Shown piece by piece: positions 33,850 through 41,439 of a DNA stretch of 64,000 nucleotides. The notes beneath the pieces are model-generated. The model saw only the letters and a list, made by a program, of their open reading frames with translations, did no database searches and was not told the DNA's origin. Source of the DNA: Micromonospora sp. NBC_00421 (lineage in GTDB: Bacteria; Actinomycetota; Actinomycetes; Mycobacteriales; Micromonosporaceae); the NCBI RefSeq assembly GCF_036017915.1, contig NZ_CP107929.1, positions 5,832,001 to 5,896,000 of the forward strand, read 5' to 3'. The translations under genes were made by a program, and so were the position numbers. Position 1 is the first letter of the stretch. Each line of letters begins with the position of its first letter.

Positions 33850-36090
33850 TCAGAGACGAAACACCACGGCGTTGCCGACCTGCTGGCGGGTGATGCCCAA
33901 CTGGTCGACCGGGGCGTCCACTGTCACCTCCCACGGCGTACCGACGATCTGGTCCCGCAGCACCACCACGTCGCGGACGCCGAGGGTGCGCAGGTAGTCG
34001 ACGCTTGTCTGGTCGGGGAAGGCGGCAGTCACCCGGCGTACGTCGTCGAGCTGTTTCGGGGTGAACCCGCTGCCACCGTTGACCACCTGCTGGAAGCGGC
34101 TGGTCGACCAGAGCATCACCGGCTGGTCCTGGTTCTGGCCGCTGGGCAGCACCAGCAGCGGACCGTCCACAGTGCGCATCGCCGCCGGTTGCTCCGGCAC
34201 CACCGGGTGCGGCGTGCTGTTCAGCCCCTCCACGGTCACCAGCAGCAGCGGTAGCAGGGTGGCCGCCCGCAACCACGGCGACGGCCGGGAGGGCACCCGC
34301 CCGGCGCTGAGTTCGCGTACCCGTTCGGCGAAGGCGCTCACCGCGCCGGCCGCCAGCAGGCAGAGCAGCAGCGTCGTCCAGAGCATCATCCGGCCCGGCG
34401 TGCGCAGCCCGTTGAAGCCCGGCAGGTACTCGAAGAGTGGTGCATAGGTGAAGGTGCCGTCGAAGAACCGGGTGCCCATCGCCAGCACCATGGTGACCAG
34501 CACCCCGGCGAGCAGCAGCAGCCGGTGCCGCAACCGCCACACCGAGAAGAACAGCCCGCCGGCCGCCAGCGCGTACAGCACGAAGCCGGGCAGCAGGGTC
34601 ATCTCCGGGTGCCAGGGCAGCGCCGCCCGCGCCCCCTCGTGCAGCCCGCCCCAGATCCACGACTCGGCGGGTGCGGTGAAGAAGCCGCTCGCCGGCGGCG
34701 AGTAGACGCCGACGTCGCCGAGCGTCCGTTCCGCGTTCGGGTGCAGCTCGGCCACCTTGAAGTACGGCACCGCCAGCAGCGCGCCGATGGCGGCGAAGAG
34801 CAGCCCACCGACCAGGTCGGCGACGAACAGCCGGCGACCGAAGGGCCGGCGCACACGCCGCCGTCGCCAGAACCACACCGCCGCCGAGACCAGCAGGGTC
34901 ACCGCGAGGACGTAGGCGAACACCAGGCCGATGCCGAAGCCCAGGCTGAGCTGCCAGGCGGCCACCACCCACCCGGCGTACGCCCAACCGACCCGGCGGC
35001 GTTCGGGGCGGTAACCGTGCCGTAGTGACCAACCGTGCCCCCGGGCGAGCATGGCCAGCGCGAGCGGAATGCCACCGTTGGAGACGATGTGCAGGTGGCC
35101 GGCCTGGGCGAGCAGCCAGGGTGCGTAGGTGTAGGCGACCCCGGCGACCGCCGAACCGATCCGGCCCGCGCCCATCTGCCGGGCCAGCACGTACGCCCCG
35201 AACGTGGCCATCGCGTGGGCGAGCACGAACATGATGTTGTAGCGGAGCACGGCGGCGTCCGGGCCGGTGCCGAGCAGTCCGGCCGGGGCGTATCCGAGCA
35301 GCATGTCGGAGAAGGCGAAGCTCCACGGCTCCGGGAAGAACGTGTTGGACTGGAACAACTGCCCCGGGTCCGTCCGCAGTGCGTGCCCCGACCAGGCCAT
35401 CTGCCAGGCCTGGAGGCTCGGGTCCCAGTAGTCCTGCGGCAACGTGTAGAGCGGGTAACGCAGGGTCGGCCAGGTCATCCCCACGGCGAGGGCGAGCGAG
35501 GCGAGGACGGCGAGCGTCCACTCGTGCACCAGGAACCGGCCGGTGGCGTGGGCCGCCCGCCGGGGGCGACCGGGCACCGGCTCCGGTTCGGGCGCGAACG
35601 AGGTCCACGGGTCGGCCTCGGCGGGCGGGTCCTTCCGGTCCGCCCTGTCCGCGCCGTCCCCGGCCGTATCCGCCGTGCCGGGCTCTGCCTTGCCCGTGCC
35701 GGGCGCTGGCTCGTCCTTGCCGACCTCGGCCGTGGCCTTGCCGGGTTCCGCTCCGCCCTCGTCGGGCTCGCTCCCGGCCTTGTCAGGCTTCGCCCCGGGC
35801 CTGTCTGTCCCGGCTGTGACCTTGTCGGCCCCGGTTCCAGCAGCCTTGTCGGTCCCGGTTCCAGCCTTGTCGGCCCCGACGTTGGCCTTGTCGGGTTCGG
35901 TGCCGTTCTGGTCGGGCTTCGGTTTCTGGGCGGGCTCGGCCGGTGCGGGCCGGGCGGTCTCCGTCCTGTCCGCCGCATCCGGTACGAGCCGGTCGTCCTT
36001 CGGCGGCTCCGCCCCACCCTCGGGGGTGACGTCCGTCCCGCCGGTCTGCGGCGGCGGCTGGCTGCCGCCGCCGGTCGCGTTGGTGGTCAT
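33850..36090 (-). CDS. Large multi-pass membrane protein, GT-C-like
   Basis: A 746-residue protein. Residues 1-180 are a polar Pro/Ala/Gly/Asp/Lys-rich tail with loose DKAGT-like repeats, probably disordered and cytoplasmic. About ten to twelve transmembrane helices follow (about 190-620). The first outer loop has DYWDPSLQAWQMAWSGHAL, whose acidic residues are typical of GT-C glycosyltransferases using lipid-linked sugars. A soluble C-terminal domain (about 625-746) begins with LNSTPHPVVPEQPAAMRTVD. Function is unknown; a cell-envelope glycosyltransferase is the most likely inference. It ends the region converging on the 23-bp hairpin and follows the endonuclease gene by six bases. Confidence 0.75.
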   Translation of the reverse strand: MTTNATGGGSQPPPQTGGTDVTPEGGAEPPKDDRLVPDAADRTETARPAPAEPAQKPKPDQNGTEPDKANVGADKAGTGTDKAAGTGADKVTAGTDRPGAKPDKAGSEPDEGGAEPGKATAEVGKDEPAPGTGKAEPGTADTAGDGADRADRKDPPAEADPWTSFAPEPEPVPGRPRRAAHATGRFLVHEWTLAVLASLALAVGMTWPTLRYPLYTLPQDYWDPSLQAWQMAWSGHALRTDPGQLFQSNTFFPEPWSFAFSDMLLGYAPAGLLGTGPDAAVLRYNIMFVLAHAMATFGAYVLARQMGAGRIGSAVAGVAYTYAPWLLAQAGHLHIVSNGGIPLALAMLARGHGWSLRHGYRPERRRVGWAYAGWVVAAWQLSLGFGIGLVFAYVLAVTLLVSAAVWFWRRRRVRRPFGRRLFVADLVGGLLFAAIGALLAVPYFKVAELHPNAERTLGDVGVYSPPASGFFTAPAESWIWGGLHEGARAALPWHPEMTLLPGFVLYALAAGGLFFSVWRLRHRLLLLAGVLVTMVLAMGTRFFDGTFTYAPLFEYLPGFNGLRTPGRMMLWTTLLLCLLAAGAVSAFAERVRELSAGRVPSRPSPWLRAATLLPLLLVTVEGLNSTPHPVVPEQPAAMRTVDGPLLVLPSGQNQDQPVMLWSTSRFQQVVNGGSGFTPKQLDDVRRVTAAFPDQTSVDYLRTLGVRDVVVLRDQIVGTPWEVTVDAPVDQLGITRQQVGNAVVFRL

Positions 36091-36096
36091 CGGCGC

Positions 36097-36879
36097 TCAG
36101 GCCCCGGTGCCGAGCTGTTCGCGGAGGAACGCGATGTCCGCGCCCTGACCGGTCACGCCGCCGGGGGTCTCCACGATGACCGGGGCGTCGGCCGCCCGGA
36201 TCACCGCCACCAGCAGTTCCGGGTCGATGACGCCGCCGTCGAGGTTGTCGTGCCGGTCCTGCCCGGAGTTGAACCCGCCCTTGGAGTTGTTGGCGTGCAC
36301 CAGGTCGATCCGCCCGGTGATCGCCTTGACCCGGTCGACCAGGTCGAGCAACTCCTCGCCGCCGGCGTAGGCGTGACAGGTGTCGAGGCAGAAGCCCACC
36401 TCGTAGTCACCGAGGGCGTCCCAGAGCCGGGCCAGCGCGTCGAGCCGTCGGGCACACGCGTTGTCGCCGCCGGCGGTGTTCTCGATCAGGACCGGGACGG
36501 GAAAGCCACCGGAGTCGGCCGCGTACGCGAAGGTCTTGCGCCAGTTGTCGAACCCGACCGCGAGGTCGTCGCCGGCGTTGACGTGCCCGCCGTGCACGAT
36601 CAGCCCTCGGGCGTCGAGCTGCGCGGCCGCGGTGGCGTGGCCGAGCAGCAGCTTGCGGCTGGGGATGCGGATCCGGTTGTTCAGGGTGGCCACGTTGATC
36701 ACGTACGGGGCGTGGACGTAGAGGTCCACGTCGGCGGCGCGCAGCCGGTCGGCGTCCTCCCGGGGTTTCGGGGCCTTCCAGCCCTGCGGGTCGGAGAGGA
36801 AGAACTGCACCGCCTCGGCGGCGCGGTCGGCCGCCTCCGCCAGCGGGTCGGCCTGGTCGACGTGGGCTCCGATACGCAT
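36097..36879 (-). CDS. nfo: Deoxyribonuclease IV (AP endonuclease, xylose isomerase-like TIM barrel)
   Basis: A 260-residue AP endonuclease that cuts DNA at abasic sites. The fold begins MRIGAHVDQADPLAEAADRA, and metal-binding positions appear in LYVHAPYVINVA, LIVHGGHVNAG, PVLIENTAGGDNACA, GFCLDTCHAYAGGEELL and DLVHANNSKGGFNSGQDRHDN. A final VIVETPGG carries the last acidic residue. These correspond to the EndoIV zinc-binding histidine/glutamate/aspartate set. The ATG at 36879 is in a leaderless position relative to TAGGCT. A longer open frame to 37128 adds non-family sequence. It heads an operon with the large membrane protein. Confidence 0.9.
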   Translation of the reverse strand: MRIGAHVDQADPLAEAADRAAEAVQFFLSDPQGWKAPKPREDADRLRAADVDLYVHAPYVINVATLNNRIRIPSRKLLLGHATAAAQLDARGLIVHGGHVNAGDDLAVGFDNWRKTFAYAADSGGFPVPVLIENTAGGDNACARRLDALARLWDALGDYEVGFCLDTCHAYAGGEELLDLVDRVKAITGRIDLVHANNSKGGFNSGQDRHDNLDGGVIDPELLVAVIRAADAPVIVETPGGVTGQGADIAFLREQLGTGA

Positions 36880-36886
36880 GCAGGCG

Positions 36887-36892
36887 AGCCTA
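36887..36892 (-). promoter_or_regulatory. -10 element of a likely leaderless nfo promoter
   Basis: On the minus strand TAGGCT is followed by seven bases and then the ATG of the endonuclease gene. Confidence 0.5.
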
Positions 36893-37467
36893 CGTCCCGC
36901 CTCCGACGACGGCGGGGTGCCGGTCGCGGGCAAGTCGCGCCGTCCGCGCCCGCACGCCCGCGTCACCCGCCGGCCCCGGCGGTCGTTGAACGCAGTGGAA
37001 CAGCAGGTCGGCTTCGCGGCACGACGAGCGTTACGGACGAGCGTTACGGATGGCCGGCAGCGCCCCGGAACATTCCGCGCGGTAGCACCGGGCCCTCTGT
37101 GGAGTTGCCGCACGGGTCGTGTCGCCAAGCAGTGAATCCCGGACTAATAGTTTGAATCCGGCTATACCGTGACGATCGCCGTTGTACGGTCGGACAACAA
37201 CATGATGAAGCTCCGCGGGGTGTCCTCGATCCAACCTCATCGGTGTGGTCGTTCCTCCCCAGGTCCCACCCAAGGAATGCGGACGGGACGCCCCGCGGCC
37301 TCGTGGACAGGGTCCGCCGCCGGCCTTCGGGTGTCGCGGCGGGCCCTGTCACCCGTTCCCGGCCTGCCGGGTCGACCTGCGCGGGCATGATCGTCGTGAC
37401 CGGGTATCCTGGTCCGGTTGTCCGCGTCCGGTCGGGTTCCCCCGACACCGGGCGGGCACGACGCACG
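36893..37467. other. Gene-free region upstream of rpsF
   Basis: About 575 bases between the divergent endonuclease and rpsF genes hold no convincing reading frame. The region must contain the promoter of the ribosomal operon. A slightly AT-richer patch is centred near 37140-37215. A T-loop-like GTTTGAATCC occurs at about 37149, but no tRNA cloverleaf surrounds it. Confidence 0.4.
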
Positions 37468-37512
37468 ACCTCCTGCCACGGAAGGACCGTGGCCGCCTAG
37501 CCCACAGGAGGT
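37468..37512 (+). promoter_or_regulatory. rpsF leader hairpin that can hide the Shine-Dalgarno
   Basis: ACCTCCTG (37468-37475) is complementary to CAGGAGGT (37505-37512), the ribosome-binding site of rpsF. Between them is a small perfect hairpin, CCACGG-AAGGA-CCGTGG (37476-37492). S6:S18 autoregulation through an rpsF leader motif carrying a CCG element is established in bacteria; this structure may be the local version. Confidence 0.5.
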
Positions 37513-37521
37513 GAGCACGTC

Positions 37522-37812
37522 TTGCGTCATTACGAAGTAATGGTGATCCTCGACTCCAGCCTCGAGGAACGCACCGTCGCACCCTCGCTCGACACGTACC
37601 TGAACGTGATCCGGACCGCGGGTGGCTCGGTCGAGAAGACCGACGTGTGGGGCCGCCGGCGCCTCGCGTACGAGATCAACAAGAAGGCCGAGGGCATCTA
37701 CGCCGTCATCGACCTTCAGGCGACGCCGGAGGCGGTGGCCGAACTCGACCGCCAGCTGCGGCTCAACGAGTCCGTGCTGCGCACCAAGGTCATCCGGCCG
37801 GAGATGCGCTAA
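37522..37812 (+). CDS. rpsF: 30S ribosomal protein S6
   Basis: S6 binds 16S rRNA with S18 in the small-subunit platform. The 96-residue protein starts [17 protein letters not shown], with [29 protein letters not shown] and the end [11 protein letters not shown], full length for actinobacterial S6. The start is TTG with a strong AGGAGGTGAG nine bases upstream. It opens the rpsF-ssb-rpsR-rplI operon, the standard order near the actinobacterial origin. Confidence 0.97.
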   Translation: MRHYEVMVILDSSLEERTVAPSLDTYLNVIRTAGGSVEKTDVWGRRRLAYEINKKAEGIYAVIDLQATPEAVAELDRQLRLNESVLRTKVIRPEMR

Positions 37813-37909
37813 GCATTCAACCCCGGTTCGCCCGGATCAGCCTCATCGGTGATGTCGGAGGGTTCTGAGAGCCTGTACGACGCAACGATGAGTGCGCGAG
37901 GAGATGGTC

Positions 37910-38428
37910 ATGGCAGGAGACACCACCATCACGGTCATCGGCAATCTGACCGATGACCCCGAGTTGCGGTTCACCCCGTCGGGTGCGGCGGTCGCCAAGT
38001 TCCGGGTCGCTTCGACGCCCCGGTTCATGGACAAGACCACCAATGAATGGAAGGACGGCGAGCCGCTCTTCCTGGCCTGCACGGTGTGGCGGCAGGCGGC
38101 GGAGCACGTCGCCGAGTCGCTCCAGCGGGGCGCCCGCGTGATCGTCTCGGGCCGGCTGCGTCAGCGGTCGTACGAGACCCGCGAGGGTGAGAAGCGCACA
38201 GTCATCGAGCTCGAGGTCGACGAGATCGGCCCGTCTCTGCGCTACGCCACGGCGAAGGTGCAGAAGATGTCGCGTTCCGGTGGCGGCGGCGGTGGCTTCG
38301 GTTCCGGTGGCGGTGGCAATCAGGGTGGCGGCGGAGGCAACTTCGACGACCCCTGGGCCTCTGCTGCTCCGGCCCCCTCTTCGCGCGGTGGTTCGGGCGC
38401 CAATTTTGATGAGGAGCCACCGTTCTAA
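37910..38428 (+). CDS. ssb: Single-stranded DNA-binding protein
   Basis: SSB coats single-stranded DNA in replication and repair. The OB-fold covers residues 1-115: [63 protein letters not shown] Gly-rich linker ([13 protein letters not shown]) follows, and the acidic tip FDEEPPF is the partner-binding tail. The ATG at 37910 has GAGGAG at good distance; in-frame codons at 37892 and 37904 are less likely. Its stop overlaps the rpsR start (TAATG). Confidence 0.97.
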   Translation: MAGDTTITVIGNLTDDPELRFTPSGAAVAKFRVASTPRFMDKTTNEWKDGEPLFLACTVWRQAAEHVAESLQRGARVIVSGRLRQRSYETREGEKRTVIELEVDEIGPSLRYATAKVQKMSRSGGGGGGFGSGGGGNQGGGGGNFDDPWASAAPAPSSRGGSGANFDEEPPF

Positions 38429-38709
38429 TGGCGCCGAGCGCCCGCGATCGCAAACCAGGAGCACGTGCAACGGCCAAGGCTGCGGCACTGCGCAAGCCCA
38501 AGAAGAAGGTGAACCCGCTCGACAAGGACGGGATCACCTATATCGATTACAAGGACACCGCACTGCTGCGTAAGTTCATCTCCGACCGCGGCAAGATCCG
38601 CGCTCGGCGGGTGACCGGGGTCACCTCGCAGCAGCAGCGGCAGATCGCCCGTGCGGTCAAGAACGCCCGTGAGATGGCGCTTCTGCCGTACACCGCCACG
38701 GCCCGCTGA
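38428..38709 (+). CDS. rpsR: 30S ribosomal protein S18
   Basis: S18 forms a dimer with S6 on the small ribosomal subunit. The 93-residue basic protein contains the family core [50 protein letters not shown]. It has no CxxC zinc motif at the N-terminus; [13 protein letters not shown] is found instead, indicating a zinc-free (C-minus) version. The start overlaps the ssb stop by one base. Confidence 0.97.
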   Translation: MAPSARDRKPGARATAKAAALRKPKKKVNPLDKDGITYIDYKDTALLRKFISDRGKIRARRVTGVTSQQQRQIARAVKNAREMALLPYTATAR

Positions 38710-38723
38710 GAGGAGGCACCGAC

Positions 38724-39170
38724 ATGAAGATCATCCTGACCCAGGAAGTTTCCGGTCTCGGTGCCCCCGGCGACATCGTCGAGGTCAAGAACGGCTACGG
38801 CCGTAACTACCTGCTGCCGCAGGGCTTCGCGATCAGCTGGACCAAGGGTGCGGAGAAGCAGGTCACGGTCATCAAGCGGGCCCGTTCGGCCCGTGAGATC
38901 CGCGACCTGGGCCACGCCACCGAGGTCAAGGACCAGCTCGAGGGTCTGAAGGTCAGCCTGAAGGTCCGCGCCGGCGACGGTGGTCGGCTCTTCGGCTCGG
39001 TCACCCCGGCCGAGGTCGTCGACGCCGTCAAGGCGGCCGGCGGCCCGACCCTCGACCGTCGTCGGCTGGAACTGCCCGGTCACATCAAGTCGACCGGCTC
39101 CTACCCGGTGCGGGTCAAGCTGCACCCCGAGGTGGCCGCCAAGTTCGACCTCAACGTCGTCCAGGGCTGA
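38724..39170 (+). CDS. rplI: 50S ribosomal protein L9
   Basis: L9 is a two-domain protein of the large subunit. The N-terminal domain reads [36 protein letters not shown], followed by the long connecting helix and the C-terminal domain ([41 protein letters not shown]). The length, 148 residues, is normal. GAGAGGAGG precedes the ATG. It is the last gene of the operon before a terminator. Confidence 0.97.
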   Translation: MKIILTQEVSGLGAPGDIVEVKNGYGRNYLLPQGFAISWTKGAEKQVTVIKRARSAREIRDLGHATEVKDQLEGLKVSLKVRAGDGGRLFGSVTPAEVVDAVKAAGGPTLDRRRLELPGHIKSTGSYPVRVKLHPEVAAKFDLNVVQG

Positions 39171-39190
39171 CACCGCAGCACAGCAACACC

Positions 39191-39229
39191 CGAAACGGCC
39201 CGTACCGGCACCCGGTGCGGGCCGTTTCG
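39191..39229 (+). terminator. Terminator of the rpsF-ssb-rpsR-rplI operon
   Basis: CGAAACGGCCCG and CGGGCCGTTTCG form a perfect 12-bp stem, extended inwards by ACCGG/CCGGT-type pairing. It begins 21 bases after the rplI stop. The rest of the gap to 39375 shows no gene. Confidence 0.8.
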
Positions 39230-39375
39230 CGCTGGCCACCGGAGCCGTCGAGCGCTGCGGCCGTCACCGTGCAGCCGTCACGTGCAGGCCGTCAGCGCAT
39301 TGGCCGTCGGGGTGGCATCGTGCACGGGTGCCCCTGCGCCACGCGGCCGGCACCGGGAGGGGCACCGCGGACCGG

Positions 39376-41040
39376 TCAGCCGATCGGCTGACCGGTGACC
39401 GCACTGATCATCACGGTGGACAGGCCACCACCGACCACCGCCGCCGCCACCGCCACCGTCGCCGACCGCCAGGTCGTCCCGACCCGGCGCAGCAGCACCG
39501 CCACCACCAGGCTGCTCAGCAACGCCAGACCGAACCGGGGCGCGCCCGCGACCAGGGAACCGAAGGCATGCGCCCGGGGCGGTTCGCACCCGCCCCCGCT
39601 GATGTCGGTGACACAGCCGGCCGGTGGCTGACCGTCAAGGGTCAGCAGCCAGAGAAACACCAGCACCGCCGGCACCAGGTAACACGCGGCGGTGTAGACC
39701 AACGGGCGCAGTGGACCACCCGGGTCCGGGTCGAGCAGGTCGTCCTCCAGGCGACGGTTCCACGACCCGCCGCCCACCGACCCGATGCGGTCCCGCAGCG
39801 AAGACGCCGCCACCGCCCGGCCGGATACCGGCTCGGCCCGACGCCGGGGAGCGGCCCGTGGCCTCGGCGCCGTGTAACCCACCACCGGGGAGCGGGGCGC
39901 CGAGGTCGGCGGGTCCATCCAGCGGGGATCGTCACCGGCCAACCGGGTGCCGGACCAGAACCCCTCCGGCTGCTCACCCCACGGCCAGCCCTCGCCCGTC
40001 ATCGGCTGCGCCGACCGGGGCGGTACCGACCGCTCCCATCGGCCGCCCTCGCCACGGTCCTTCTCGCTGCGGTCCCGGCGGTCGAAGCCGCCCCGGTCCC
40101 ACGGGCCGATGTCGTCCTGGGTCAGGCGGTCCACGCCGCCGGTATCCCGGCGGCCCACCTCGTCGCGATCCGCGGTCACCGGGCCCCACCGGCCGACGTC
40201 CGTCCGGTCCCACTGCCCGGTGTCGGTGAACCGGTCCCACTGGCCGGTGTCGTCGCTCTGCTCCCACCGGGACGCCCCGCTGGGACGGTCCCACCGTTCG
40301 CCGGCGGTCGGGCTCTGCCAGGTGTGCAGGCCGGAGGCGTCCCACGGGTCCACCGCAGGCCGGTACTCCGGCTCCGGCTCGGCGAGACGGCTCCACGGGT
40401 CGGTCGCCGGACGACTCTCCGGGCCGGTCAGCGGACGGGCCCACGACTCGTCGGTGTTACGTCGCCGACGGCGGGGCGGCTGCTCGGGCACCGCCTCCAC
40501 GGGCAGGTCGGAGTCGTCACCGCCGGACCAGATCACCTCCGGACGACGGGACGGGGACCGGCGCGGGCGGGCCGTCGGGGCGGCCCCGGAGACCGGCTCA
40601 CCCTCGTCGGAGTCCGCCCGCCGGCTGCCGACGTACCCCTGATCCTGGGGGCGATCGAAGGTCCACTCCCGGGTGTGGTCGGACTCGGGGGCAGCCCCGA
40701 TCGCCCGGGTTTCCCGACGCTCACTCTCCCGCCGCCGCCTGGCCGCACGCCGGCCCACCCCGGAGACCGGGCGGGCGTCGTCGTCCTCATCGTCCGGGGC
40801 GGCGTGCCGACCCCGGCCGTCGGCATGCGCGATCCCCGACTCGACCGCCCAGCGGGGCAGGTAGGCGTCGACGGGCTCCTGCTGGCCACGCTCGACCGCC
40901 CGGCGGCGACTCGGCGTGCGGTAGCGGTCCGTCGAGGAGTACGAAGCTGACGGGACCGGGTCGCCGAGGTCGTCCCACGGGGCGGTCGGCTGACGCTCGC
41001 GCGGGCTGCCCTCCCCGCGCTCCCAGTCCCGGTAACTCAC
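39376..41040 (-). CDS. Hypothetical membrane protein with long disordered N-terminus
   Basis: A 554-residue protein not recognised as a known family. Residues 1-425 are highly charged and lack hydrophobic segments, with many Arg, Asp, Trp and Gly. Around residues 210-330 the aromatic pattern WDR/QWDR recurs (DTGQWDRFTDTGQWDRTDVGRW). Three or four hydrophobic helices are at the C-terminus (about 445-466, 490-508, 523-545), with a cysteine pair between the first two (GCVTDISGGGCEPP). The topology suggests a large cytoplasmic tail anchored to the membrane. It is divergent from dnaB. Its role is unknown. Confidence 0.7.
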   Translation of the reverse strand: MSYRDWERGEGSPRERQPTAPWDDLGDPVPSASYSSTDRYRTPSRRRAVERGQQEPVDAYLPRWAVESGIAHADGRGRHAAPDDEDDDARPVSGVGRRAARRRRESERRETRAIGAAPESDHTREWTFDRPQDQGYVGSRRADSDEGEPVSGAAPTARPRRSPSRRPEVIWSGGDDSDLPVEAVPEQPPRRRRRNTDESWARPLTGPESRPATDPWSRLAEPEPEYRPAVDPWDASGLHTWQSPTAGERWDRPSGASRWEQSDDTGQWDRFTDTGQWDRTDVGRWGPVTADRDEVGRRDTGGVDRLTQDDIGPWDRGGFDRRDRSEKDRGEGGRWERSVPPRSAQPMTGEGWPWGEQPEGFWSGTRLAGDDPRWMDPPTSAPRSPVVGYTAPRPRAAPRRRAEPVSGRAVAASSLRDRIGSVGGGSWNRRLEDDLLDPDPGGPLRPLVYTAACYLVPAVLVFLWLLTLDGQPPAGCVTDISGGGCEPPRAHAFGSLVAGAPRFGLALLSSLVVAVLLRRVGTTWRSATVAVAAAVVGGGLSTVMISAVTGQPIG

Positions 41041-41148
41041 GGCCGGAGCGTGACCCTTCTCAACCGAAAGTGCAATCCGCTGTCCAGGTGTAGCCGTTTC
41101 GCAGAGATAGTACGGGACGACCGACCCAAGAGCCTTACCGGAAATTTT

Positions 41149-41277
41149 TTGTCCACAGGGTGTGGATAGTGAAACACCAGGTCAGGTGCCTGTGACCCAA
41201 AAAACCTCCACAGTTTTCCACAGGCTGTGCACACGCTGCGCACATGGTTGTCCACCCGCATCCACAGGTTGTCCCGA
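41149..41277. promoter_or_regulatory. DnaA-box cluster upstream of dnaB
   Basis: Within about 130 bases lie TTGTCCACA (41149, the exact actinobacterial box), TGTGGATAG (41161, reverse), TTTTCCACA (41214), TTGTCCACC (41248), GCATCCACA (41258) and a weaker TTGTCCCGA (41269). They occupy the 399-base gap between the divergent membrane-protein gene and dnaB, so DnaA may control dnaB expression. No gene is seen in the gap. Confidence 0.7.
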
Positions 41278-41439
41278 GGCTCGTCCACCGCGTCGGTTGA
41301 GGGGCTGAGCTCGGGGTCCGTATCGTGGGGCACCGACCGGTCGCGCGATGGCCCCCGATCGACCCGGCCGGTCAGGTCGGGAGGTGTCGCACCGCCGCCG
41401 TACTGCCGTAACCAGCTCAGACGTCGTGGAGGGGGAACC

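Noticed and set aside
37149..37158. T-loop-like GTTTGAATCC suggesting a tRNA
   Set aside because: No acceptor stem, anticodon arm or D arm can be built around it.
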